Part shown: one piece after another, positions 21,761 to 30,000 of the stretch
Position numbering within the stretch: position 1 is the stretch's first letter
Layout: the number at the start of each line of letters is the position of its first letter
From: a virus
Length of the DNA stretch: 38,298 bases
Direction: 5' to 3' (one strand)
IMG/VR virus record: IMGVR_UViG_3300046713_000128
Span: 1-38,298 of that record
Translations under genes and position numbers: made by a program
Notes under the pieces: generated by a model
Told to the model about the DNA's origin: nothing
What the model saw: only the letters and a program-made list of their open reading frames with translations
Databases searched by the model: none

Positions 21761-22271
21761 ACTGGAGTCCTACCTGCAGAAGACCCTCGCCGGAGCCACG
21801 GCGACCCTTGTGCTGCAGATCGCGTCGGCAGAGTTCTCTCGGGTGGCCGACACGATGTGGGCGCCGTCGGGCGCCACCTGGACGACGCTCGGCCACGGGC
21901 GCACCGTGCTGGAGCCGCCGTACAAGCCCATCACCGCGGTCGCGCAGGTGCGGGTGAACGGCACCGTGATCACCGGCTGGTCGCTGGTGAAGGGCAAGCT
22001 CTACCGACAGTCCGGGTTTGGCGTGTGCGGCAACTTCCCGCCGGACGAGGCCCAGGTGGACCTGATGCACGGCGAGACGACCGCCCCCGACGACGTGAAG
22101 GGCGCGGTCCTCGAGACGGCGGGCCAGGCATACGACGTGCCGATCAGCGCGCTGGTATCCGAGTCGATCGACGACTACGCGGCCCGCTACGTCGCGTCCG
22201 GCGGTGGCCTGCAGCTGACCGCGTCAGCCCGGTCGCTCGCCGAGGGCTACCGCGGTCCGCTCCTCGCCTGA
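21735..22271 (+). CDS. Head-tail connector (adaptor) protein
   Basis: A 178-residue protein from ATG 21735, with GGGAGG upstream inside the transferase gene. The start, VQYASNAELESYLQKTL, is typical of gp6/gp7-like adaptors that bind under the portal. A beta-rich middle (ITAVAQVRVNGTVI) and a helical C-terminus follow. The order before head-tail closure genes supports the call; no exact family can be named. Confidence 0.72.
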   Translation: MVQYASNAELESYLQKTLAGATATLVLQIASAEFSRVADTMWAPSGATWTTLGHGRTVLEPPYKPITAVAQVRVNGTVITGWSLVKGKLYRQSGFGVCGNFPPDEAQVDLMHGETTAPDDVKGAVLETAGQAYDVPISALVSESIDDYAARYVASGGGLQLTASARSLAEGYRGPLLA

Positions 22272-22336
22272 TCATCGCGACCGGGACAACTGGATAGGCG
22301 ACGGACGTTGATCGAGCCAAAGAGCAGGAGACGACC

Positions 22337-23434
22337 GTGGCATTCCCCGCCAGCCTGACCCTGATCACCGTCAACGTCCGCGCCGACCTGCTTCCCGCCG
22401 GCGGCTCGGCCGGCTGGGCGCGGCTGCGCTACGACCTGCAGCCGCTCACCGGGGCCGCCGCGGACAGCATCGTCGCCTACGTCGACGAGACGGCGACGTT
22501 CGCCGCAGACGGAACCGGCACCCTGCAGGTGCCGGCCACCAACGCGACCGGATGGACGCCGCAGGACTTCAGCTACGCCGTCACCGTGTGCTCCGGCAGT
22601 CAGGTCCGCCACGGCACTGTGCAGCTCGATCGGGGCACGCCGACGGTCAACCTCGCCGACGTCATCCAGTGGGACGGTGCCGCCGAGCAGGGCGTCACCT
22701 ACGCCACCGTCGCCCAGCTCGGTGAGGTCGATGCCCGGATCGACGCTCTCGGCATTTCCGATGTCGCGGGCCTGCAGGTCCAGCTCAACGCCAAAGCTCC
22801 GCTGGCCAGTCCCACGTTCACCGGCACCGTCGCCGGCATCAGCAAGTCCATGGTCGGGCTCGGGAACGTGGACAACCTGGCGGACCCGATGCCCAGCCCG
22901 TTGGATCACGGCCTCGTCGGCTGGACCTGGGACCCGATCCACCAGCAGGCCGGGACCGTGGTGCCCACGGCTGGCCTGGCGCACGTGGTCAGGATCCGCG
23001 CGCTCGGCCCCGTAGTCACCAACATCCATGTGCATGTGACGGTGGCCGGGTCGGTCCTGACCGCGAACCAGTGCTACATGGCGCTCTACAACGATGCCGG
23101 GGCACTCCTGGGTGCGGGTGCGATCACGGCCAGCCTGCACAACACCGGCACCAACGGATGGGGCGACACGGGAGCCAAGGTCCATCCGCTGTCCACGCCA
23201 CAGGGCGTGACGACCAATGCCTGGTACAAGGTCCTTTTCTGGTACCAGGGGACCACCGGCCCGGCCTTCTCCCGGAACACGAACGCGGGCAGCTCCATGC
23301 TCAACATCGGACTGACCGCGGGCACGGCCCGGTACGCGACCGCGAACTCGGGCTTGACCACGGCCGGCACCGTGCCCGCCAACATCGGTGCGACGTCCGG
23401 CGGGTCGACCGCCTGGTGGGTGGGGCTGTCATGA
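22337..23434 (+). CDS. Fibre-like structural protein
   Basis: A 365-residue protein from GTG 22337, with GCAGGAG six bases upstream. The first 100 residues look like an N-terminal beta domain (SLTLITVNVRADLL, then FSYAVTVCSGSQV). Around residues 150-180 lies LASPTFTGTV and LGNVDNLAD, sequences typical of trimeric phage fibres. The C-terminal domain is Gly/Thr-rich beta sequence ending in WWVGLS. It lies between connector genes, so it may be a head or neck fibre rather than a tail-tip fibre. Confidence 0.75.
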   Translation: MAFPASLTLITVNVRADLLPAGGSAGWARLRYDLQPLTGAAADSIVAYVDETATFAADGTGTLQVPATNATGWTPQDFSYAVTVCSGSQVRHGTVQLDRGTPTVNLADVIQWDGAAEQGVTYATVAQLGEVDARIDALGISDVAGLQVQLNAKAPLASPTFTGTVAGISKSMVGLGNVDNLADPMPSPLDHGLVGWTWDPIHQQAGTVVPTAGLAHVVRIRALGPVVTNIHVHVTVAGSVLTANQCYMALYNDAGALLGAGAITASLHNTGTNGWGDTGAKVHPLSTPQGVTTNAWYKVLFWYQGTTGPAFSRNTNAGSSMLNIGLTAGTARYATANSGLTTAGTVPANIGATSGGSTAWWVGLS

Positions 23435-23823
23435 GCCGCGACAGCGTCCTCGCCCGCGCCCAGGCCGCCGCCGTGCTGGGCATGGCCGACACCTGCACGA
23501 TCCGCCGCCTGGCCGGGTCGAGCACCGACCAGGACGCCGGCGATATCACGCCGACCTGGACCTCCCTCTACGCGGGCAAGTGCCGCGTGCAGCAGCGCCA
23601 GGCCGAGGCCGCCCAGCACGACGCCGGCGAGGACTACCAGCTGCTGCTGCGCCTCACCGTGCAGCTGCCCGTCACGGTCACCGGCCTGAAGGTGGGCGAC
23701 GAGATCACGATCACCGCCTCTCGAGACGCGGACCTCGTCGGCCGCGTGTTCCTCGTCCGCGACCTCGCGCACAAGACCGACCAGTCGGCGCGCCGGGTCG
23801 GCGTGACCGAGAGGACGTCCTGA
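23431..23823 (+). CDS. Head-tail closure protein, DUF6093-like
   Basis: A 130-residue protein from ATG 23431 (ATGA overlap). CTIRRLAGSS, then a beta-rich body with AGKCRVQQRQ, GLKVGDEITITAS and GRVFLVRDL, resembles DUF6093 proteins that follow connectors in actinophages. These plug or adapt the neck of the virion. The family name is from memory. Confidence 0.68.
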   Translation: MSRDSVLARAQAAAVLGMADTCTIRRLAGSSTDQDAGDITPTWTSLYAGKCRVQQRQAEAAQHDAGEDYQLLLRLTVQLPVTVTGLKVGDEITITASRDADLVGRVFLVRDLAHKTDQSARRVGVTERTS

Positions 23824-24212
23824 TGCCCGCCTCCTTCGACGCTCGCGAGCTCGACGTCCTCGCGCACGACCTCGACCGCGCTGCCGGTGTCGCGCCGGCG
23901 GATGCCCGCAAGGTCGTGGGCCAGGGCGCGCTGAACATCAAGCGCGACGCCCAGCGGCGCCGGGCCGGCTCGAAGTACCTGCCACGCCTGGCCGCCGCGA
24001 TCAACTACGACTCGCATGAGACGCCGCACGGCGGATGGTCGGAGGTCGGGCCGGACCACGCCCGTCCGCAGGGAAACCTGGGCCACATCCCTGAGAACGG
24101 CACGCTGACGAACGCGCCCGAGCCGTACATGGCCCCGGCCGCGGCCGCCGAGCAGCCGCGGTTCGAGAAGGCGATGCAGGGCCTGGCCGTGAAGGCCGCA
24201 GGCCTCGAATGA
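23823..24212 (+). CDS. HK97 gp10-like neck/tail-completion protein
   Basis: A 129-residue protein, ATG 23823 overlapping the previous stop by one base. ARELDVLAHDLDRAAG is an N-terminal helix, and NIKRDAQRRRAGSKYLPRLAAAI followed by EVGPDHARPQGNLGHIPENG gives the characteristic strand-loop pattern of HK97 gp10-like proteins. YMAPAAAAEQPRFEKAMQ ends the domain. It fits the neck module. Confidence 0.75.
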   Translation: MPASFDARELDVLAHDLDRAAGVAPADARKVVGQGALNIKRDAQRRRAGSKYLPRLAAAINYDSHETPHGGWSEVGPDHARPQGNLGHIPENGTLTNAPEPYMAPAAAAEQPRFEKAMQGLAVKAAGLE

Positions 24213-24628
24213 GCTGGCCGATCCAGGACCACGCGAACGCCTTCCTGGCGCTGCTGACCGCCGACGGGCAGCTCACCCACTACGACGGTGCCGTCCCGGC
24301 CGATCCGGCCGGGCAGTACGCGCTCGTCTACTTCTACATCGAGACGCCCGACGGTCTGGTCGCGCCGGACAAGGTGCCGCTGACGCTGAACTCTGACGTC
24401 ATCAACGCCCGCGTGTACGTGCACTGCGTCGGCGGCAACGCCATCGCGGCCCGGGCGATCGCTGGCCGAGTCCGGGCGCTGGTGCTGAACGTGACGCTGA
24501 CGATCTCCGGCCGGGCATGCTTCCCGATCCGCTGGGTCGAGGGTCAGCCGCCGCGGCGCGACGAATCGACGGGCCCGCTGGTCATGGACCAGGTCGACGT
24601 CTACGGCTGGACCAGCGTCCCCGCCTGA
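24209..24628 (+). CDS. Tail terminator-like protein
   Basis: A 139-residue protein from ATG 24209 (ATGA overlap). The helix DHANAFLALLTADG followed by YALVYFYIETPDG and ARVYVHCVGGNAIAARAIAGRV fits the alpha/beta tail terminator fold that caps the tail tube. Position two genes before further tail genes agrees. Its last 28 bases overlap the end of an opposite-strand gene. Confidence 0.72.
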   Translation: MSWPIQDHANAFLALLTADGQLTHYDGAVPADPAGQYALVYFYIETPDGLVAPDKVPLTLNSDVINARVYVHCVGGNAIAARAIAGRVRALVLNVTLTISGRACFPIRWVEGQPPRRDESTGPLVMDQVDVYGWTSVPA

Positions 24629-24795
24629 GCCTCGGGGTCGACCAGCATCCTCAGCCGCCACGTCCCGCCCTCGACCTCTTCGCTGACGGTGGTGATCAGC
24701 GGTACGCGGGAGCCGTCCTGCAGCTGGATATAGACCAGGTCGCCCGGCTCGGGGAGCTTCATCGGCTCGGCGCGGCGAAAGCCCTCAATCCTCAT
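24601..24795 (-). CDS. Minus-strand small protein (moron candidate), 64 aa
   Basis: It starts at ATG 24795 (reverse), with MRIEGFRRAEPMKLPEPG and DLVYIQLQDGSRVPLITT, then EEVEGGTWRLRML. The pattern suggests a small beta-barrel. It is the only gene on this strand within the late operon. A TATGCT lies exactly 6 bases before ATG, so the message is probably leaderless. It fills the gap between two structural genes. Expression in the prophage, independent of late genes, is inferred. The function is unknown. Confidence 0.6.
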   Translation of the reverse strand: MRIEGFRRAEPMKLPEPGDLVYIQLQDGSRVPLITTVSEEVEGGTWRLRMLVDPEAQAGTLVQP

Positions 24796-24807
24796 TTGCC
24801 CAGCATA
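24796..24807 (-). promoter_or_regulatory. Leaderless-type -10 site for minus-strand gene
   Basis: On the minus strand TATGCT (24807-24802) is followed by GGGCAA and then ATG. The distance of six bases from the -10 hexamer to ATG puts the transcription start at the A of ATG, the common leaderless layout in actinobacteria. No good -35 is visible. Confidence 0.45.
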
Positions 24808-24823
24808 GAAGGGGGTGCGCCGC

Positions 24824-25159
24824 ATGGCGCTCCAGGCATCACAGTCGGTGGTGATCACCGGCACCACGCCGTCGGCGATCACACCGTCCGCGTCCGACAC
24901 GATCGCCGCGACCAGCTTCGGCACGGCGGGCGTCTACATGCGCGTGATCACCACGGGCACCTCGACGAACGTCGCGATCCTCGACCCCGGCTCGACCGCT
25001 CAGGGCAACCCCGGGACGGTCACCGCCGTCGCCGCACCGGCGACCGGCGTCCGGATGATCCTCGTCCCGAACACGGCGGTCAACGCGTCCACCGGCGTCG
25101 CCACGGTCACCTTCAGTGGCGCGCTGACCGGCGTCACCTACGAGCTGTACCGGGCCTAG
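24824..25159 (+). CDS. Putative structural beta-domain protein, 111 aa
   Basis: ATG 24824 has AAGGGGG eight bases upstream, so the in-frame GTG at 24815 is less likely. The sequence is Thr/Ser/Val/Ala-rich without Cys, with alternating beta strands (SVVITGTTPSAITPSA, GVYMRVITTGTSTNVAIL) and a final TGVTYELYRA. This looks like a small Ig-like or decoration-type beta sandwich. It lies just before tail tube genes. Confidence 0.65.
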   Translation: MALQASQSVVITGTTPSAITPSASDTIAATSFGTAGVYMRVITTGTSTNVAILDPGSTAQGNPGTVTAVAAPATGVRMILVPNTAVNASTGVATVTFSGALTGVTYELYRA

Positions 25160-25168
25160 GGGGCATCG

Positions 25169-25477
25169 ATGACCGAGTACTGGATTGCCGACCACCAGCA
25201 CGCCAAGGCCGTGGTGGGCACCGCCGCAGAGCGCGACTACTGGGTGCGCGTGCAGGGCTGGACCGAGACGACCGAGCCGGTCGGCCTGGAGTTCCAGCAC
25301 GTGCAGCACGAAGCGCACCACGGCCGGGGCGTGCTGGTCCACGACGCGGCCGTCCTGCACGAGGAGCTGGGCTGGCGCCCCTCGGGCCCGCCGCCGGTGC
25401 CTGGTTCGCCGGAGCCTGTCGCGCCCAAGAGTTCCCCCGCGCCCAAGCCCGCCTCCAGCGGCGACAAGAAGGAGTAG
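25169..25477 (+). CDS. Hypothetical protein, 102 aa
   Basis: ATG 25169 is preceded by AGGGGG. The N-terminal 70 residues are a mixed fold with many His (HHGRGVLVHD). The last 30 are a Pro/Ser/Lys-rich disordered tail. It lies directly before the tail tube gene. No family is recognised. Confidence 0.65.
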   Translation: MTEYWIADHQHAKAVVGTAAERDYWVRVQGWTETTEPVGLEFQHVQHEAHHGRGVLVHDAAVLHEELGWRPSGPPPVPGSPEPVAPKSSPAPKPASSGDKKE

Positions 25478-25481
25478 GTAG

Positions 25482-25976
25482 ATGCCGGACATCACCGGTG
25501 ATGGCAAGATCCGGGTCTACTGGGTCACGACCATCGCCAGCCAGAACGCCCCGACGACGACCGAGCTGAACGCGGGCATCGACCTCACCTCGACGATCAC
25601 CGCCGACGGCCTCATGGGCCTGCAGCCGGAGACCGCCGACGTGGACACGTCCTCGCTGGCCAGCACGTTCAACGCGGTCGACAACGGTCGAGTCAGCTTC
25701 AGCGGCACGAAGGTGCGACTCAAGAAGCAGTCCGGCACCGACACGATCTTCACCACGCTGGTGAAGGACACCGCCGGCTTCTTGGTCGTTCGCCGCTCGG
25801 TGGCGCAGGCAACCGCGTGGGCCACCCTGCAGGCCGTCGAGGTGTACCCGGCGAAGTGCGGCGAGGTCGCTCGCGTCGACTTCGAGCCGAACACGCTCGA
25901 GCGGTACGAGATCCCGATCAAGATCACCGCTGGTGCTGCCGGTACCGGTCCGTCGCTCCGCGCCGCAGTCGCCTGA
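25482..25976 (+). CDS. Major tail tube protein
   Basis: A 164-residue protein from ATG 25482, with AAGGAG upstream. The pattern of beta strands (KIRVYWVTTIAS, LNAGIDLTSTITADGL, TVRRSVAQAT-like VVRRSVAQATAW) and the absence of Cys clusters except one fit siphovirus tail tube proteins. It comes right before the assembly chaperones and tape measure gene and ends in a strong terminator hairpin, both typical of this highly expressed gene. Confidence 0.82.
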   Translation: MPDITGDGKIRVYWVTTIASQNAPTTTELNAGIDLTSTITADGLMGLQPETADVDTSSLASTFNAVDNGRVSFSGTKVRLKKQSGTDTIFTTLVKDTAGFLVVRRSVAQATAWATLQAVEVYPAKCGEVARVDFEPNTLERYEIPIKITAGAAGTGPSLRAAVA

Positions 25977-25996
25977 CCTTCACCAACCCTCTTTCG

Positions 25997-26020
25997 CCGC
26001 CTCCGACCGGGGCGGTTTTT
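25997..26020 (+). terminator. Rho-independent terminator after tail tube gene
   Basis: CCGCCTC (25997-26003) pairs with GGGGCGG (26009-26015), with one wobble pair, around a CGACC loop, followed by TTTTT (26016-26020). It is the most classic terminator in the late region, 20 bases after the tail tube stop. It should lower transcription into the chaperone and tape measure genes. Confidence 0.85.
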
Positions 26021-26023
26021 CGT

Positions 26024-26055
26024 GCCCGGCCGGTGCCACCCGACGCCGGCCGGGC
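26024..26055 (+). terminator. Second hairpin in tandem
   Basis: GCCCGGCCGG (26024-26033) pairs perfectly with CCGGCCGGGC (26046-26055) over a 12-base loop, beginning 4 bases after the T-tract of the previous terminator. No T-tract follows. It may back up termination, or protect the 5' end of downstream mRNA. Confidence 0.6.
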
Positions 26056-26085
26056 GCCCATCGGGTATCGGGTACGGGAGAAGCA

Positions 26086-26664
26086 ATGCCAGCACGACCT
26101 AAGAAGGCGGGGACGGCGGTCGCCAAGCCGAGCTATGAGGCCCTGATCGCCGGCGCGCGGCAGCAGGAGCGCGAGGTGCCGATCTGCCTTCGCGGCGACC
26201 TCGTGGCCGACCACCTCGCAGTCGTCCGTGAGGTCGAACGGATGCGGAAGAACGCCGGCGACAGCCTGGCCGGCGACGGCACCGGCGTGCTCGTCGAGCG
26301 GATCCGGGACCTGGAAGCCGAGATGCAGGCCAACGTCTACCCGTTCCGGGTACGGTCTCTGCCGCCCCGCCGGTACCGGGCCTTCAAGGCCGAGCACCCG
26401 ATCCGGATCGACGACAGCGGGGAGCCGGACCAGAAGGACAAGGTCTTCGGCTTCAACGCCGATACCGGCTTCGAACCGCTGACCCGCCTGTGCCTGGCCG
26501 ACCCGGTGCTGGACGACGACGGCTTCGACGACCTCATGGACAAGCTCAACGAGCAGCAGTTCGAAGAGCTGGCGGCAGCCTGCTGGTTCGTCAATCGAGG
26601 CGGCACCGACGTCCCTTTCTGGTCCGCCGCATCGGAGCCGACGGAGAGTTCCGAGCCCGAGTAG
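26086..26664 (+). CDS. Tail assembly chaperone, G-type
   Basis: A 192-residue protein from ATG 26086, with GGGAGAAG upstream. Basic N-terminus (MPARPKKAGT), then a helical body with LNEQQFEELAAACWFVNRGG near the end. It lies between the tail tube and tape measure genes, where lambda-like phages make G and a frameshifted G-T product that keep the tape measure protein soluble. The slippery heptamer CCCTTTC near the end (26613-26619) supports the call. Confidence 0.85.
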   Translation: MPARPKKAGTAVAKPSYEALIAGARQQEREVPICLRGDLVADHLAVVREVERMRKNAGDSLAGDGTGVLVERIRDLEAEMQANVYPFRVRSLPPRRYRAFKAEHPIRIDDSGEPDQKDKVFGFNADTGFEPLTRLCLADPVLDDDGFDDLMDKLNEQQFEELAAACWFVNRGGTDVPFWSAASEPTESSEPE

Positions 26665-27038
26665 AAGCGGCCGACCGCCTGGGTATCCCGCCGTCGCAGT
26701 TCGACGGCCGTGAGCCCGCCGAGGTCACCGAGCACGAGTACGAGAACGGCCTGCTCATCCGGTCGGTCACCACGCGAGAGTCGGCTTGGACCGAGCAGGA
26801 CCGAGCCGAAGTCCTTGCGCTCGCCGACTACCGCGCCGAGCTGTGCCCGTGCGGATGCGGTCACAAGCTCGCCGACACCACCTCGCACGAAGACGGCGGC
26901 CCGGAGTTCTCCGCGAGCCGCACGGCGTGCCGCGCCCGCCTGGCGCAGCTCGAGGCGCAGCGGGCCATCGCCGACCCGAAGAAGCCCAACCCGAACGCCC
27001 CCGCCCACCTGTGGCGCATCGACATGAAGGCGGGGTGA
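26086..27038 (+). CDS. Tail assembly chaperone G-T fusion by -1 frameshift
   Basis: Ribosomes slipping back one base at C-CCT-TTC would read base 26619 twice and continue to the stop at 27036-27038, joining 26086-26619 to 26619-27038. This gives 317 residues. The extension begins LVRRIGADGEFRARVEA and carries PCGCG and a further Cys, then ends IDMKAG. No independent good start is found for the downstream frame. The -1 G/GT arrangement is a well known, conserved feature of siphovirus tail genes. Confidence 0.85.
26613..26619 (+). other. Slippery heptamer CCCTTTC
   Basis: The zero frame reads gtC-CCT-TTC, matching X-XXY-YYZ exactly. After a -1 shift the tRNAs re-pair on CCC and TTT. It lies 45 bases before the G stop, the usual position for programmed frameshift sites. 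Confidence 0.88.
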
Positions 27039-27042
27039 GCTC

Positions 27043-30000
27043 GTGGCTCTACGCACCGTCGGCGTGAGGTTGACCGCGGACGTCACCAACTACGTCGCCG
27101 GCATGAAGCGCGCCGGGGAGTCGACGAAGTCGTTCTCCCAGGGCCTCAGCCAGCAGGCGGCCGGCGGTCACCTCGACAAGATCGCCGACCGCGCCGGGAT
27201 CATGGGCCTGGCCATCGGTGCCGGGGTCGGTGTCGCGGTCAAGGCGTTCATGGACTTCGACAAGCAGATGAGCTCGGTCAGGGCCGCGACGCACGCCACC
27301 GCCGGCGAGATGGAGCAGCTGCGCAAGGCCGCGATCAAGGCCGGCGCCGACACCCAGTACTCGGCGACCGAGGCGGCCAAGGGGATCGAGGAGCTGGCCA
27401 AGGCGGGCGTCTCCACCAGCGACATCCTCGGCGGCGGACTCAAGGGCGCCCTGGACCTCGCGGCCGCCGGCCAGATGGACGTCGGCGCGGCCGCTGAGAC
27501 CGCGGCCAGCGCGATGACCCAGTTCAAGCTGTCCGGCCGCGACGTCCCACACGTCGCCGACCTGCTCGCCGCCGCGGCAGGCAAGGCGCAGGGCGAGGTC
27601 TCCGACATGGGCGCCGCCCTGAACCAGGCGGGCCTCATCGCCTCCGGCACGGGCCTGTCGATCGAGGAGACGACCGGCACCCTGGCCGCGTTCGCCTCGG
27701 CTGGCCTGATCGGCTCCGACGCCGGCACCAGCTTCAAGACGATGCTGCAGTCGATCCAGGCCCCGAGCGGCAAGACCCGGGACCTGATGGAGGACCTGGG
27801 CGTCAGCGCCTACGACGCCGCCGGCCAGTTCGTCGGCATCGCGAACTTCGCGCAGAACCTGAAGGACAAGCTCAGCGTCCTGACCCCGGAGCTGCGGGCG
27901 AACGCGATGGCGCAGATCTTCGGCTCGGATGCGACCCGGGCCGCGAATGTGCTGTACGAGCAGGGCGCGGCCGGCATTCAGTCCTGGATCGAGAAGACGA
28001 ACGACGCTGGGTATGCGGCCGAGACGGCAGCGGTCAAGACCGACAACCTGGCCGGCGACATGGAGCGCCTGAAGGGCTCGCTCGACACGCTGCTGATCCA
28101 GTCCGGCGGCGGCGCGAACGGTGGCCTGCGGCTGCTGACGCAGTCCCTGGAGTCGATGGTCGACCAGTTCGGCAAGCTGCCGTCCGGGGTCACCGCGACG
28201 GTGACGGTCATGGGTGGCCTGACCGCTGCGGTACTGCTGGGCGGTGCCGCCTGGGTGAAGGCGCGCGGTGCGATCGCCTCCACGGTCGCCGAGCTGAACG
28301 CGGTCGGCCCGGCGGGCGCTCGCGCGGCGACCGGCCTGCAGTCGGCCACGAAGTGGGCGGGCCGGGCTGCGGTCGCCTTCGTCGGCCTGGAGGTGGCCGG
28401 CGCCGTCTTCGATTCGATGGGCAACTCTGCGGTCAACGTCAACAAACTCACCGCCGCGCTCCAGGAGTACGCGACCACGGGCAAGATGACGCAGGGCCTA
28501 ACCGACATTTTCGGCCAGGACCTGGAGTCCCTCGGCAAGAACGCCAAGTACGCCTCCGACGCGACGCACGGCTTCACGGGCATGCTGGCGGACCTTTCGT
28601 CATACGTTCCAGGGCTCGACACGTTGAGCGAGTGGACCTTCGGCACCTCGTTCAGCGACTCGACCGAGAAGATGAAGGCCCTGGACGAGAGCTTCAGCGC
28701 CTTCATCGCGACGCAGAAGGACGCCAAGAAGGCCAGCGAGCTGTGGAACGAGATCCTGACCAAGTCGGGCCTCGACACCGAGCAGCTGGCCGAGCTGCTG
28801 CCCGGCGCGTGGAAGGGCATGCAGGATCTCCAGGCCGCTGCCCACAGCGGCGCCGGGGCCCAGGGCGAGCTGAGCGAGCAGACCGCCGCGACGACCGCGC
28901 AGATGGAGAAGCAGAAGGAGCAGGCGGAGGAGCTCAAGAAGGCCTTCGACGACCTGTTCGGCCGCTACATGAGCGCCGACGAGGCGGCCATGGAGTACGA
29001 GAAGTCCCTGGTCTCGACGAACAAAGAGCTGGCCAGCGGCGCCAAGACCCTCGATGTCCACTCCGAGGCCGGGCAGAAGAACCGGACCGCGACGCTAGAC
29101 CTGATCAAGGCGGTCAAGGAGCAGCGCGACGCCAACATCAACAACGGCATGGCTGTCGACGAGGCGGACAAGAAGTACCGCTCGCAAATCACCACGCTGG
29201 GCAAGACGATGCTCCACCTCGGCTACACCAAGACCGAGGTCGAGAAGCTGATCGGCAAGTACCGCGCCATCCCGAGCAGGGTCGGCACGTCGATCGAGAC
29301 CCCAGGCCTTCCGAAGGCATCGGGCAGCATCAAGGACTACAAGGGCCAGCTCGACAGCCTGGCCCGGCAGATCAAGACGCACGTCTCGGTCGAAGGCGAC
29401 GCTGCGGCGTACCGGAAGCTCGAGAAGCTCCTCATCGCCCAGCGGGTGGCGATGAATCCCGAGCTCAGCCTGTCCGGTGCCGCCTCCGCTTTCCGCAAGC
29501 AGGAGGCCAAGGCCTTTCATGAGGGCGGCTGGACCGGTCCGGGCGGGAAGTACGAACCTGCGGGCGTGGTGCACGCCGACGAGTTCGTGGTCAACAAGGC
29601 GGCTCGGCGCAAGATCGAGGCCACCAATCCGGGCCTGCTCGACGAGATGAACGCGACCGGTCAGGTCCGCGGGTACGCCGGCGGCGGACTGGTCATGCCG
29701 TTCCCGGTGGACGCGTCACGCACGAAGATCCCCGCCATGATGCCGACGGCCAGCTTCGGTGACTGGCCGTCCAGCCCGGGTGCGCAGCGGGGCGACTCCG
29801 GCATCTGGCGCAAGATCGTCGCGATGGTGCGGGCCAGCGGCATCCCGTACGACTTCGGCAACGGCTACCGCCCCGGCGACCCGCTGTGGCACGGCTCCGG
29901 CCGCGCCGTCGACTTCATGGGCTACAACCAGGACCGGCTCGCGCAATTCTTCCAGGCCCGACAGGGCAGCGTCCTGGAGCTGATCCACCGCACGAAGAGC

